From positions 2,501 through 36,998 of the forward strand of contig JAUNOE010000006.1 of NCBI GenBank assembly GCA_030537255.1: a stretch of DNA of 34,498 nt, in the 5' to 3' direction. Positions 8,661-16,368 of this stretch are shown here, piece by piece (the first letter of the stretch is position 1; every line of letters starts with the position of its first letter). The position numbers and the translations under genes are program-made. Under the pieces are notes generated by a model that did not search any database, was not told the origin of the DNA, and was given only the letters and a program-made list of their open reading frames with translations. Source of the stretch: Coriobacteriia bacterium. Its GTDB lineage: Bacteria; Actinomycetota; Coriobacteriia; Coriobacteriales; Eggerthellaceae.

Positions 8661-8861
8661 CAGAGTAAAGCGATTCGACCATTTGTGGACAAAAAGCGAG
8701 GCTATGGACGATTCGATCGCCCACAAAAGACAAACCTAGTTCGGGCTCTCATCAAAATGCCTGGTCAGAAGACTGCCATATCTCGGCATCTGCACCAGCG
8801 CAAGAAGGCAATCGTCCATAGCCTCGAATTTCGGCCAATTCCAAGAATTTGCCTTACTCTG
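8661..8861. repeat. 201-bp palindrome-ended repeat element, copy A
   Basis: Ends are inverted: CAGAGTAA (8661-8668) and TTACTCTG (8854-8861). A second inverted pair lies inside, GAGGCTATGGACGAT (8698-8712) and ATCGTCCATAGCCTC (8811-8825), perfect over 15 bp. A second copy at 10981-11181 has the same length and the same offsets of both inner arms (37 and 36 bases from the ends) and of the central word GGTCAGA (offset 102). No protein is encoded. The form resembles a MITE or an intergenic repeat RNA. It sits between the converging lpdA and symporter genes, outside both terminators. I found no convincing target-site duplication. Confidence 0.8.
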
Positions 8862-8892
8862 ACCCCAGTGAAGACCCGGCGACAACCCTGCA

Positions 8893-8953
8893 AGCACAAA
8901 GAAGGGCGGCGAGCCCGAGAGAGGAACCCTAACTCTCTCAAAGCTCGCCGCCC
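8893..8953 (-). terminator. Terminator after the AGCS symporter gene
   Basis: On the minus strand an 11-bp GC-rich stem (8943-8953 with 8904-8914) encloses a further GAGAGAG/CTCTCTC pairing and is followed by TTCTTTGTG. It begins 25 bases after the symporter stop. Confidence 0.8.
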
Positions 8954-8978
8954 GAATAGCAGCGGTCGTGCTGATTAT

Positions 8979-10487
8979 CTACTTTGCCTCAAGAGGCGTG
9001 TCGACCGTGCCTACCGTGGGGATCTCAGTATCGTCCTCTTCCTCGAGACGTCCCTCGTGCACCCAGTACTTGGTTTCCTTTGCGATAACCGCGGACAGAC
9101 CCAGGACTGCGATGCAGTTAGGAACGGCCATCAGGGCGTTCGAGATGTCGGAGCAGTTCCAGACCAGGTCGCCGCCGCCGATGCAGCCCCAGAACACGAA
9201 GACCAGGAACAGGATCTGATAGGGGCGGATGCCCTTGGTGCCGAACAGGTAAGTGACGGCGCGGTCACCGTACTGGCTCCAGCCGAGCATGGTGGAATAG
9301 GTGAAGGTCAGAAGGCCAACAGCGAGAACCAGAGGACCAAAGAAGGGAATGGACTCGAAGCAAGCCGTTGCCAAAGCAGCGCCACCAGAGAAGACGCCAA
9401 GCGTGCTGTCGTAGCTCATGTCGTTGTTAAAGAGCATGGTGTTGTTGTAGATGTTGGCAAGATCGGGATTGCCCAAAATGGAGGTGACCAGCATCAGGCC
9501 AGTAATGGCGCAGATGATAACGGTGTCCCAGAACGTACCAGACATGGAAACCAGTGCCTGACGTGCGGGGTTCTTGGAGATGGCGCTTGCAGCAACCAGG
9601 GGAGCAGAACCCAGGCCAGATTCGTTGGAGAACAGGCCACGCTTGAAGCCGTATTGCAGAGCCAGCATGATGCCAGAACCAACTGCGCCACCGAAAGCGG
9701 CCTGACCAGTGAAGGCGCAGGTGACGATGGTCATGATGGCCTCGCCAAGGTACTGGCCGTTCATACCGATGATGACCAAGCAGCAAACCACGTAGAAGAT
9801 GGCCATGACGGGGACGAGCCTCTCGCAGACCTTGGAGACGCTCTTCAGGCCGCCCACGATGACAATCGCGACCAGAGCGGTGACCACCAGGCCGATTCCC
9901 CACGTGGGGATGTCAGCGGCACCAGGGACGAGAGTGGTGCTGGTGATTGCGCCAGCCAGGGAGTTGGACTGGACGGATGCGCCAATGCCAAAGGAAGCGA
10001 TAGCGGTGAACAGAGCGAACAGAACTGCTAGAACCTTGCCCAAGCCCTTGTGCTTGAAGCCACGCTCGAGCGCATACATTGCACCACCAATCATGCGGCC
10101 ATTAGCGTCCTTGACGCGGTACTTCATGGAGATGTAGGTCTCGGAGTACTTGGTCGCGATGCCGAAAACGCCAGTGATCCACATCCAGAAGATTGCGCCT
10201 GGACCACCACAAAGAAGACCGGTCGCAACACCGACGATGTTACCGGTACCGATGGTGGCCGCAAGGGCCGTGGTCAATGCGCCAAACTGAGAGATGTCGC
10301 CTTCGGCGTAGGGGTCGTTCTTGGAGACCGACAGCTTGATGGCAGTGGGAATCTTCCTCTGAATGAAGCCCGTCCTGATGGTCATGAACAGGTGGGTGCC
10401 CAGCAAAAGCCAGATCAGAGCCCAGCCCCACACGAAGCTGTCTACCGCGTCGACACCCGCGGAGAAGCTTTCGATGAATGCTTCCAT
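8979..10487 (-). CDS. Sodium:alanine/glycine symporter, AGCS family
   Basis: 502 residues with about ten hydrophobic segments, so an inner-membrane carrier. The family signature GTGNIVGVATGLLCGGPG with GAIFWMW is present near residues 94-118, and the later block NESGLGSAPLVAASA is also typical. The family imports alanine and/or glycine with Na+. I chose ATG 10487, preceded by GGAAAGGAAGC; the frame runs 31 codons further upstream without family similarity. Substrate cannot be fixed from sequence, but glycine would fit the neighbouring glycine cleavage operon. Two copies of a 201-bp repeat flank the gene. I looked for a glycine riboswitch in its leader and saw none. Confidence 0.93.
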   Translation of the reverse strand: MEAFIESFSAGVDAVDSFVWGWALIWLLLGTHLFMTIRTGFIQRKIPTAIKLSVSKNDPYAEGDISQFGALTTALAATIGTGNIVGVATGLLCGGPGAIFWMWITGVFGIATKYSETYISMKYRVKDANGRMIGGAMYALERGFKHKGLGKVLAVLFALFTAIASFGIGASVQSNSLAGAITSTTLVPGAADIPTWGIGLVVTALVAIVIVGGLKSVSKVCERLVPVMAIFYVVCCLVIIGMNGQYLGEAIMTIVTCAFTGQAAFGGAVGSGIMLALQYGFKRGLFSNESGLGSAPLVAASAISKNPARQALVSMSGTFWDTVIICAITGLMLVTSILGNPDLANIYNNTMLFNNDMSYDSTLGVFSGGAALATACFESIPFFGPLVLAVGLLTFTYSTMLGWSQYGDRAVTYLFGTKGIRPYQILFLVFVFWGCIGGGDLVWNCSDISNALMAVPNCIAVLGLSAVIAKETKYWVHEGRLEEEDDTEIPTVGTVDTPLEAK

Positions 10488-10646
10488 TTTGCTTCCTTTC
10501 CGTCGTAATTGGGGGGGGCAAAGCAACGCGATTCTCTTTGAACCTTGTTCCACCTCGTGGCCACTTTGGTGGGATTCCAAGGGATTCGCACTTCGGATGG
10601 GCCCGTCGGTCCTCTAAAACAAATCCCCGGAAATCGTCTTGCTTCA

Positions 10647-10679
10647 CATCGTTGGGGAACGATGAAGGCATTATGCCTT
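10647..10679. other. Two adjoining perfect hairpins upstream of the symporter
   Basis: CATCGTT-GGGG-AACGATG (10647-10664) is followed directly by AAGGCAT-T-ATGCCTT (10665-10679). Both stems are perfect 7-bp. They lie about 160 bases upstream of the symporter start and could be part of its leader RNA or paired operator sites. Confidence 0.45.
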
Positions 10680-10740
10680 GGTTCGCATTGCCCACGTGTT
10701 ACACGACGGGCACCATCAGATGAAACGATTCAAAATGGGG

Positions 10741-10792
10741 GTGTGAACGGTTTCTAAGTCCATCTTTAAGCGTTACTTAAAACCTTTCACAC
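10741..10792. repeat. Long inverted repeat with nested palindrome
   Basis: The left arm GTGTGAACGGTTTCTAAG (10741-10758) matches the reverse complement of CTTAAAACCTTTCACAC (10776-10792) with one mismatch and one extra base. The spacer plus inner right arm also holds TTTAAG-CGTTA-CTTAAA (10765-10781), so two alternative hairpins share CTTAAA. It could be an operator for the symporter gene 254 bases away or the end of an old mobile element. Confidence 0.5.
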
Positions 10793-10829
10793 ACGACGAG
10801 CGGCGCTGAACCGCATCGAGTTTCGCTAA

Positions 10830-10925
10830 GAATCAGAGTCAAAGCTGGGGTCGAAACCAAAGCCAGGATCAAAGCCTGAATCTGAGCCAGAGCAAAAATC
10901 AAACTCGAAGCCAGAATCGAAAGCT
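10830..10925. repeat. Sixteen degenerate hexanucleotide units
   Basis: Read in sixes from 10830, the tract alternates words such as GAATCA, GAGTCA, GGATCA with AAGCCA, AAGCCT, GAGCCA. All 96 bases fit the pattern with substitutions. No start codon and ribosome-binding site pair was found in any frame across it. A weaker tract of similar words lies at about 11195-11255, on the far side of repeat copy B. Confidence 0.55.
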
Positions 10926-10980
10926 AAAGAAGTTGCCTTATTGGCTTCGACGGCGAAACACTAGGGGTGGCAACGGTAAG

Positions 10981-11181
10981 TAGAGTCAACAAATTTGGGC
11001 ATTCCTGGACAGAAATTGAGGCTGTGGACGATTCGAAGTTCTCACCAACGCTTGTTCAAGACGACTCTCCAGCAAAAGCCCAGGTCAGATTTCTAACCAG
11101 CTCAAGAGTTGGGGGCCAACCTTCAAGCAAAGCGTCCATAGCCTCGATTTTTGGCCATAATTCAAGAATCCGTTTACTCCG
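10981..11181. repeat. 201-bp palindrome-ended repeat element, copy B
   Basis: Second copy of the element at 8661-8861, in the same orientation. Ends are TAGAGTCAAC and GTTTACTCCG, imperfectly inverted. The inner arms are GAGGCTGTGGACG (11018-11030) and CGTCCATAGCCTC (11133-11145), with one mismatch that would be a G-U pair in RNA. The GGTCAGA word is at offset 102 as in copy A. Similarity is highest in the arms and falls in the centre. It lies upstream of the symporter, between that gene and a PPOX protein gene. Confidence 0.8.
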
Positions 11182-11418
11182 ACCCACGAAATGCGACCAA
11201 GCCCGAGCAAAACCAGCACTAAATCAGCGTCGAAGCCCAGACGGAGCCAGAGCCAAAACCCACCCCACGCCAATACACCCCAAGCTGACTCGTCCAAGCC
11301 AAAGAAAGGCATCGCAAAAAGCGCCCCGTAGGGCACTGGAAATCAGATATTCGGTTCGGGGAAGCCCGTCGCTCCCGCCCGAGGCGAATTGCTGGGTAAA
11401 AAATTGTTAGGCGAATTG

Positions 11419-11949
11419 CTACAGAAGACCAAAGGGAGCCAAGTCGTCCCCTTCAAGCCACTGGCGGACGCTGTAGCCTTGCTTCTTCAAATCCGAGCAC
11501 AGATAGTCCATGCGAACCGGACGCACGCAAATCAAATTAAGCGTGATGGGCAGCGCCTTGACCTCTTCTGGGTCGAGGCCCCTGTGCTTAAGGGCTCGCA
11601 TATAAGTCATGCTCCAAGGCTCCACCACGGAAGCCAGGCCCATCACCTGCAGGCCGGCAAGTGCATCAAAGCTTGGATCCTGGTCGAAAACGGCAAAGCC
11701 GACATTCAGGTTCTCCGCCAGACCGCGGAACTTCAGGCCGCCCTCGGAAAACATCCAAAAGGCTCCCTGGAAGCACTCGTACTGAATGGGAGTGTTGCGC
11801 ACAAACCCATCCGGAAGAGAGGTTGCCAGACATCCCACCTGGTGAGCGTCAACAAAGCGGCGAATCTCGACGCAGAGCTCCTGTGCGGGCATGCGATTTG
11901 TGGTGCATTCCTGGTCGGTCCAGTACGTAGCTGCCTTTTCGTAATCAAC
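11419..11949 (-). CDS. Pyridoxamine 5'-phosphate oxidase-family (FMN-binding split-barrel) protein
   Basis: 176 residues. The pattern FVDAHQVGCLATSLPDG followed by a short strand and FWMFSEGG.KFRGL is that of small flavin-binding split-barrel proteins of the PPOX superfamily. It is not the biosynthetic PdxH; members of this group are often uncharacterised flavin or haem-binding reductases. I chose ATG 11949, preceded by AGGGAAG at a good distance; another in-frame ATG at 11979 has no ribosome-binding site. The gene stands alone with about 230 bases of non-coding DNA after its stop before repeat copy B. Confidence 0.75.
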   Translation of the reverse strand, partial: VDYEKAATYWTDQECTTNRMPAQELCVEIRRFVDAHQVGCLATSLPDGFVRNTPIQYECFQGAFWMFSEGGLKFRGLAENLNVGFAVFDQDPSFDALAGLQVMGLASVVEPWSMTYMRALKHRGLDPEEVKALPITLNLICVRPVRMDYLCSDLKKQGYSVRQWLEGDDLAPFGLL

Positions 11950-12354
11950 CATCTCTGACTTCCCTGTCGGATTACTCATGTCCGCAAATCATAGCCCCAA
12001 AGCACGCCCTTTGCACCCCCTTGCGATACGCCCGGCTCGAACGGTTCCCTGTTGGTCGGCAAAGGCTCAGGAGCCTAGCGGCAAGCCTTTCTGCCACAAC
12101 ATTTTCTACCAATAGACCACGCTGTCTTTTGTCGACAAATCACCTGGTCATTGCAAAATATGCGCCTCGGAATCCTCTACCGCCCAGTGTAAGGCGCATC
12201 TCCAACCAAAACCATCATGAGCAGAAGAATAGCTCCGTCAAACCAAGGACAATACACTCAAGTGGGCAGCCCGCAGGCCCCCACTCCTCCGAGGTGCCCT
12301 CTTCGGGGCCGAATACCGCTGAGGGCGGCACTGTCGCCATTCGTCTCTGGCGGC
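11950..12354. other. Intergenic stretch without a supported gene
   Basis: About 400 bases between the dCMP deaminase stop and the PPOX start. It holds no open frame with a ribosome-binding site, no tRNA and no clear terminator. Its only notable content is a second, diverged copy of the deaminase 3' end at 12281-12317. Confidence 0.6.
12281..12317 (-). repeat. Diverged copy of the dCMP deaminase gene end
   Basis: These 37 bases match the last 38 bases of the deaminase gene (12354-12391); about 28 of 35 aligned core positions agree and nearly all differences are transitions. In the corresponding frame they read VFGPEEGTSEE against [11 protein letters not shown] in the gene. The copies are 73 bases apart and out of frame with each other. 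This looks like a short tandem duplication scar or a trace of gene-end replacement. Confidence 0.55.
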
Positions 12355-12858
12355 CTACTCTTCTGAGGCGTCCTCTTCGGGATTGAATACCCTCAGCTTG
12401 ATGCCTGACTCGCGCAGCAAGTCCATAGCAAGCTCATCGGGATAGGGATTCTTGTAAATGATCTCGGTAATGCCCGCATTGATGAGCATCTTGGCGCACA
12501 CCGCACAGGGCTGAGTGGTCACGTAGATGCTAGCCCCCTGAATGTTGATGCCATGCTTTGCTGCCTGAATGATGGCGTTCTGCTCGGCGTGCAGACCGCG
12601 ACAAATCTCATGGCGCTGTCCGCTGGGAATGTTCATCTGCTGACGAAGGCATCCCGTCTCGATGCAATGCCTCAGGCCGCTAGGGACGCCGTTGTAACCC
12701 GTGGCAAGAATGCGTCGGTCCTTGACGATGACCGAGCCCACAGGACGCCTCAGGCAGGTAGTGCGCGTCTCCACCTGCTCGGCAAGCTTCATGAAATACT
12801 CGTCCCAGCTAGGTCGGTGGTCCCCTTTCCGGGGCTCCTTCTGCTTATCGTCGGCCAT
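12355..12858 (-). CDS. comEB: dCMP deaminase (ComEB-type)
   Basis: 167 residues. Zinc-binding deaminase motifs are present: His90-Ala-Glu92 in [13 protein letters not shown] and Cys118/Cys121 in [12 protein letters not shown]. The extra cysteine/histidine segment about residues 63-85 (HCIETGC...RHEICRG) is as in dCMP deaminases. The enzyme makes dUMP for thymidylate synthesis. Downstream of glyA on the same strand, separated by a terminator-like hairpin, it continues the theme of one-carbon and thymidylate supply. Confidence 0.92.
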   Translation of the reverse strand: MADDKQKEPRKGDHRPSWDEYFMKLAEQVETRTTCLRRPVGSVIVKDRRILATGYNGVPSGLRHCIETGCLRQQMNIPSGQRHEICRGLHAEQNAIIQAAKHGINIQGASIYVTTQPCAVCAKMLINAGITEIIYKNPYPDELAMDLLRESGIKLRVFNPEEDASEE

Positions 12859-12981
12859 GCCTGGCTCCCTTCATAGCGCTTGTATGCGCGGGTATTCGTT
12901 CCTTTGCAGTCTAGCCGTTTGAGAAAGCACGGTCGATGAACCTTGCCCCCGAACAGCTATCAAACATATCCCTATGCGAAA

Positions 12982-13013
12982 CGAGGGCTGCGTCCGCATG
13001 GACACAGCCCTCG
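12982..13013 (-). terminator. Terminator after glyA
   Basis: A 14-bp stem pairs 12982-12995 with 13000-13013 over a GCAT loop, with one G-T position. On the minus strand it is followed by TTTCGCATAG, a weak T-tract. It lies 38 bases after the glyA stop and would also lower readthrough into the dCMP deaminase gene. Confidence 0.75.
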
Positions 13014-13051
13014 ATGCTATCGATTACTTACGCGCAAATCGCACGTAGCCC

Positions 13052-14302
13052 CTACAGCTCGGGATACAGGGGATGAGCAGCCAGCAGAGCGTCAACCTCG
13101 GAACGGACCTCGGCAAGAACTGCCTCGTCTTCGATGTTGAAGACGGTCTTGGCAATCAGGGCACCGATCTTCTTGAAGTCAGACTCATCGAAGCCACGGG
13201 TGGTGCCAGCGGCGGTACCTACGCGGATGCCAGAGGTAACGAAAGGAGAACGGGTCTCGTTGGGGATGGTGTTCTTGTTGACGGTCAGGCCAACCTGGTC
13301 AAGCACGCGCTCGGCGTCCTTGCCGGTAACGTCTGCGGGGGTCAGGTCAACAAGCACCAGATGGTTGTCAGTGCCGCCGGAGACCAGGCGCAAACCGCCT
13401 TCGGTCATGCCCTCGCCCATAGCTGCGCAATTCTTGACCACGTTTTCGATGTAGGTCTTGAACTCGGGCTTCAGAGCCTCGCCAAAGGCAACAGCCTTGC
13501 CAGCGATGACGTGCTCCAGAGGACCGCCCTGGGTGCCGGGGAACACGGCAGAATTGATCTTCTTTGCGATGGCTTCATCGTTGGACAGAATCAGGCCGCC
13601 GCGAGGACCACGCAGGGTCTTGTGCGTCGTAGTGGTGACCACATGTGCATAAGGAATAGGAGAGGGATGCAGACCGACGGCAACCAGGCCAGCAATGTGG
13701 GCCATGTCCACCATGAGGTAAGCGCCCACCTTGTCAGCGATCTGGCGCATGCGGGCAAAATCAATGACGCGAGGGTAGGCAGAAGCGCCACCGACGATCA
13801 GCTGGGGCTTGCACTCGACGGCAATGCGCTCCATCTCGTCGTAGTTGATGACTTCGGTCTCGGGGTCAACTCCGTAGGCAACAAAGTTGTACAGCTTGCC
13901 AGAGAAGTTAACGGGGGAGCCGTGGGTCAGGTGTCCACCGTGATCGAGGCTCATGCCCAAAACGGTGTCGCCGGGCTTGATGAGCGCCTGGTATGCAGCC
14001 AGGTTGGCATTGGCACCAGAGTGAGGCTGAACGTTAGCGAAGTTGGCGCCGAAGATCTCCTTGGCGCGCTCGATGGCCAGGTTCTCGACGATGTCGACCT
14101 GCTGGCAGCCACCGTAGTAGCGCTTTCCGGGATAGCCCTCAGCGTACTTGTTGGTAAGAACTGAGCCCATGGCCTCCATGACAGCGGGTGAAACGATGTT
14201 CTCAGAAGCAATCAGCTCAATCTGGTTGCGCTGACGGTTGAGCTCACCGTCGATCGCGGCAGCAACCTCAGGATCGGTCGCGGAAACATAGGTCAGAGGC
14301 AT
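13052..14302 (-). CDS. glyA: Serine hydroxymethyltransferase
   Basis: 416 residues, normal length. It interconverts serine and glycine with tetrahydrofolate. PLP binds Lys228 in [16 protein letters not shown]; other family blocks are [10 protein letters not shown] near residue 30 and [17 protein letters not shown]-like residues 51-66. I chose ATG 14302, preceded by GAAAGGAGAG; the frame extends 61 codons upstream but that part is the structured leader and shows no family similarity. Together with the gcv operon it completes glycine, serine and one-carbon interconversion in the window. Confidence 0.97.
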   Translation of the reverse strand: MPLTYVSATDPEVAAAIDGELNRQRNQIELIASENIVSPAVMEAMGSVLTNKYAEGYPGKRYYGGCQQVDIVENLAIERAKEIFGANFANVQPHSGANANLAAYQALIKPGDTVLGMSLDHGGHLTHGSPVNFSGKLYNFVAYGVDPETEVINYDEMERIAVECKPQLIVGGASAYPRVIDFARMRQIADKVGAYLMVDMAHIAGLVAVGLHPSPIPYAHVVTTTTHKTLRGPRGGLILSNDEAIAKKINSAVFPGTQGGPLEHVIAGKAVAFGEALKPEFKTYIENVVKNCAAMGEGMTEGGLRLVSGGTDNHLVLVDLTPADVTGKDAERVLDQVGLTVNKNTIPNETRSPFVTSGIRVGTAAGTTRGFDESDFKKIGALIAKTVFNIEDEAVLAEVRSEVDALLAAHPLYPEL

Positions 14303-14328
14303 CGAAGCTCTCCTTTCAAGACGTACGA

Positions 14329-14391
14329 CCCCAGGCGGGACCGGCCGCCTGTGGGGCATCCCCGGGAGCCGACACGCATGCGCCCCTCCCG
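14329..14391 (-). other. Structured leader upstream of glyA
   Basis: Bases 14332-14338 and 14345-14351 form a perfect 7-bp hairpin, extended by CCCC/GGGG across one bulge; CGGGAG (14363-14368) and CTCCCG (14386-14391) form a second. The structures end within 30 bases of the start codon, so they could affect translation. I do not recognise a riboswitch class: the minus-strand word CCGCCTGGGG recalls the 3' end of ZTP aptamers, but the 5' half is not visible. Confidence 0.4.
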
Positions 14392-14600
14392 AGCTGTTAG
14401 ACATTCGAACTGTACACCCCCAGGCAATAACAACCGGCTGGCTTTTTGCGGATGTAGCGCAATCGAAACCCAAAAGGCGGGCCAATCAAGAAAAGGCAGC
14501 CCCTCCTCTTGGACAGACATCCCCAAAAGCCCAAATCGGGGCTTGACGGAGCGTAGGTCCAAGCAGACGAAGCTGCCCAGCTCAACAAAAAAACGAAAGA

Positions 14601-15041
14601 CTACTCGTGATCGAGCGCGTTAAGCTTTGCCACGCGGTCGGCATGGCGTCCACCTGCGAATTCGGTGGTCAAGAAGGTATCCAGGATTGCCTTATTTTCA
14701 TCCAAGGAGACGAAACGACCAGACAGCGTGATGACGTTGGCATCGTTGTGCTCGCGGCACAGTTCGGCAAACTGGGCGTTGATGATGTTGGCCGCACGTA
14801 CGCCGGGAATCTTGCAGGCGGCAAGCGCCATGCCAATACCCGTGCCACACACCAAAACGCCGCGCTCGGCGCGACCCTCGGCAACGTCCTTGCCTACCAG
14901 GGCGGCAAAATCGGGGTAGTCGACGCGGTCATCGCTCTGAGGACCTTCATCGATAACCTGATGGCCCGCCTCTTCCAGATAGGCAACCAGCTGCTGCTTC
15001 TGCTCAAAGCCTGCGTGGTCCGAACCAACCGAAATAATCAT
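14601..15041 (-). CDS. rpiB: Ribose-5-phosphate isomerase B
   Basis: 146 residues, normal for RpiB. It interconverts ribose 5-phosphate and ribulose 5-phosphate. Family blocks are GSDHAGFEQK at residue 7 and VLVCGTGIGMALAACKIPGVRAA near residue 63, with the active-site cysteine in VCGTG. The ATG follows GGAAAGGGA. It lies about 300 bases upstream of glyA on the same strand; rpiB next to glyA is also a common neighbourhood in Firmicutes. Confidence 0.95.
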   Translation of the reverse strand: MIISVGSDHAGFEQKQQLVAYLEEAGHQVIDEGPQSDDRVDYPDFAALVGKDVAEGRAERGVLVCGTGIGMALAACKIPGVRAANIINAQFAELCREHNDANVITLSGRFVSLDENKAILDTFLTTEFAGGRHADRVAKLNALDHE

Positions 15042-15195
15042 GAGAGTCCCTTTCCTCCCTCAAAGCAGGTCTCGAGCATCGAAGGCCCAAACCCCCGCGA
15101 AAACATGTGAACATGAGCATCGTACCAAACTCCCGCACCCAAACGGACTCCCTAGCGCAGAGCCAGCAAAGCACCTTTGCTCCTCAACCCTCGCC

Positions 15196-15231
15196 AACAA
15201 AAATAAGGGGGTCCGCATCAGCAGACCCCCT
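15196..15231 (-). terminator. Terminator after the anchored hydrolase gene
   Basis: On the minus strand GGGGGTC (15224-15230) pairs with GACCCCC (15207-15213) over a 10-base loop and is followed by TTATTTTTGTT, a good T-tract. It begins within ten bases of the stop codon. Confidence 0.9.
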
Positions 15232-15236
15232 AAACG

Positions 15237-16289
15237 CTAGAAGTTCTTGTCGAGGAATTTGTCCACGGTATTCCAGTAAAGCTCCGGATCGACCTGGGCG
15301 GACCGGGCATGTGCAGCCCCTTCCACCACGAGCTTCTGCTTGACCTTGCTTGCGCAGGCGTCAAAGTTCTGGTCAAGCATGCTGTAAGGAACGAAAGTGT
15401 CCGCATCACCATGGATGAAGAGCATGGGCACTTCCGCCTTCTTCAGCTGCTCAAGGGAGCTTGCGGCGTGGAAGTCATATCCCGCACGCAGGTTGCATAC
15501 CACGTTGGCAACGTCGAGCAAAGGGAAGCTTGGCAGTCCGAAGACATCGGCGAGCTGGACGGAAAATTCATCCCACACGCTCGTGTAGCCACAATCCTCG
15601 ATGATGCACTTGACCTGGCTGGGCAGCTCTTCACCAGCCACGTTCATTGCGGTGGCAGCACCCATGGACTCGCCGAACACCAGAATGCGTGCCTCGGGGT
15701 CGCGCGAAACGATGGCCTCGATCCACTTGACCACGTCAAGACGCTCGGGCCAGCCCATACCAATGTAGTCGCCGCCGGAACCAGCATGCGCACGCGCCGC
15801 CGGCGCAAGCACGGTCATGCCACGATCGTAAAAACGCTTGACGTAGAGCGCCATGCTCTGCGGATCATTGGTGTAGCCATGCAGGCAGATGGCATATTCA
15901 TGCTGGGAACCGCGTTCACCCGCCGTGTCCTGTCCCGACGCATTTTGGACGTCCATCTGGGATGCAACTCCTGATTGCCCCTTTTGGGCAAAGTAGTAGC
16001 CTGCAAGCGGCGTTCCGTCATCGGCGGTCATGCTGCACGGTACGCCCTTCTTCTCAAACCAAGAAAGGGCAGCGTCCTCTTCGGCATACGTCTGCTGGGG
16101 TTCGTCTTCGGCCTCGGAATCCTGCATCTGCTTCATGGTGTAGGACGCATGGGGGTTAAGGGCAAAGTCGAACAAGAAGTTGCCCAGGCCACCCAAGGCC
16201 AGAACGACAAGGACACCTATGATGACCAGGGAAATCTTAAGCTTGCGATGACGTTTGGGCGCCTGGTCGCCCTGAGGGAGATGGGACAC
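15237..16289 (-). CDS. Membrane-anchored alpha/beta hydrolase
   Basis: 350 residues. A basic N-terminus is followed by one membrane segment (about residues 18-41), so the catalytic domain is probably outside the membrane. The nucleophile elbow is GESMG with Ser208; the likely acid is Asp297 in HGDADTFVP and the base His327 in EGAAHARS. An oxyanion region HGYTNDP is at residue 137. This is the BAAT/FrsA-like serine hydrolase type; substrate is unknown. The start is GTG 16289, preceded by GAGGAGC. Residues about 105-130 are a low-complexity Gln/Ser/Gly insert. Confidence 0.85.
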   Translation of the reverse strand: MSHLPQGDQAPKRHRKLKISLVIIGVLVVLALGGLGNFLFDFALNPHASYTMKQMQDSEAEDEPQQTYAEEDAALSWFEKKGVPCSMTADDGTPLAGYYFAQKGQSGVASQMDVQNASGQDTAGERGSQHEYAICLHGYTNDPQSMALYVKRFYDRGMTVLAPAARAHAGSGGDYIGMGWPERLDVVKWIEAIVSRDPEARILVFGESMGAATAMNVAGEELPSQVKCIIEDCGYTSVWDEFSVQLADVFGLPSFPLLDVANVVCNLRAGYDFHAASSLEQLKKAEVPMLFIHGDADTFVPYSMLDQNFDACASKVKQKLVVEGAAHARSAQVDPELYWNTVDKFLDKNF

Positions 16290-16368
16290 GAATGCTCCTC
16301 GAAAATAGTTTGATTATCTAACTAATTACCGAGGGCATTATTGGCCAAACAAACAGAGGCCGTCAACT

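Noticed and set aside
8658-8864. ACC on both sides of repeat copy A as a target-site duplication
   Set aside because: Copy B lacks a matching flank pair and three bases can match by chance; the right-hand ACC follows both copies and may be part of the element.
8685-10031. 448-codon plus-strand frame opposite the symporter
   Set aside because: It runs through repeat copy A, the terminator and the antisense of an evident membrane carrier.
10488-10740. Possible glycine riboswitch before the symporter
   Set aside because: None of the core words found in the gcv riboswitch occur on the minus strand.
10829-10960. Minus-strand frame over the hexamer tract reading a Gly-Phe-Asp-rich peptide
   Set aside because: No start codon after the upstream in-frame stop; the pattern is explained by the hexamer period.
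14303-14600. Possible ZTP or glycine riboswitch before glyA
   Set aside because: Only a short 3' word fits ZTP, its pairing is local, and no glycine aptamer core is present.
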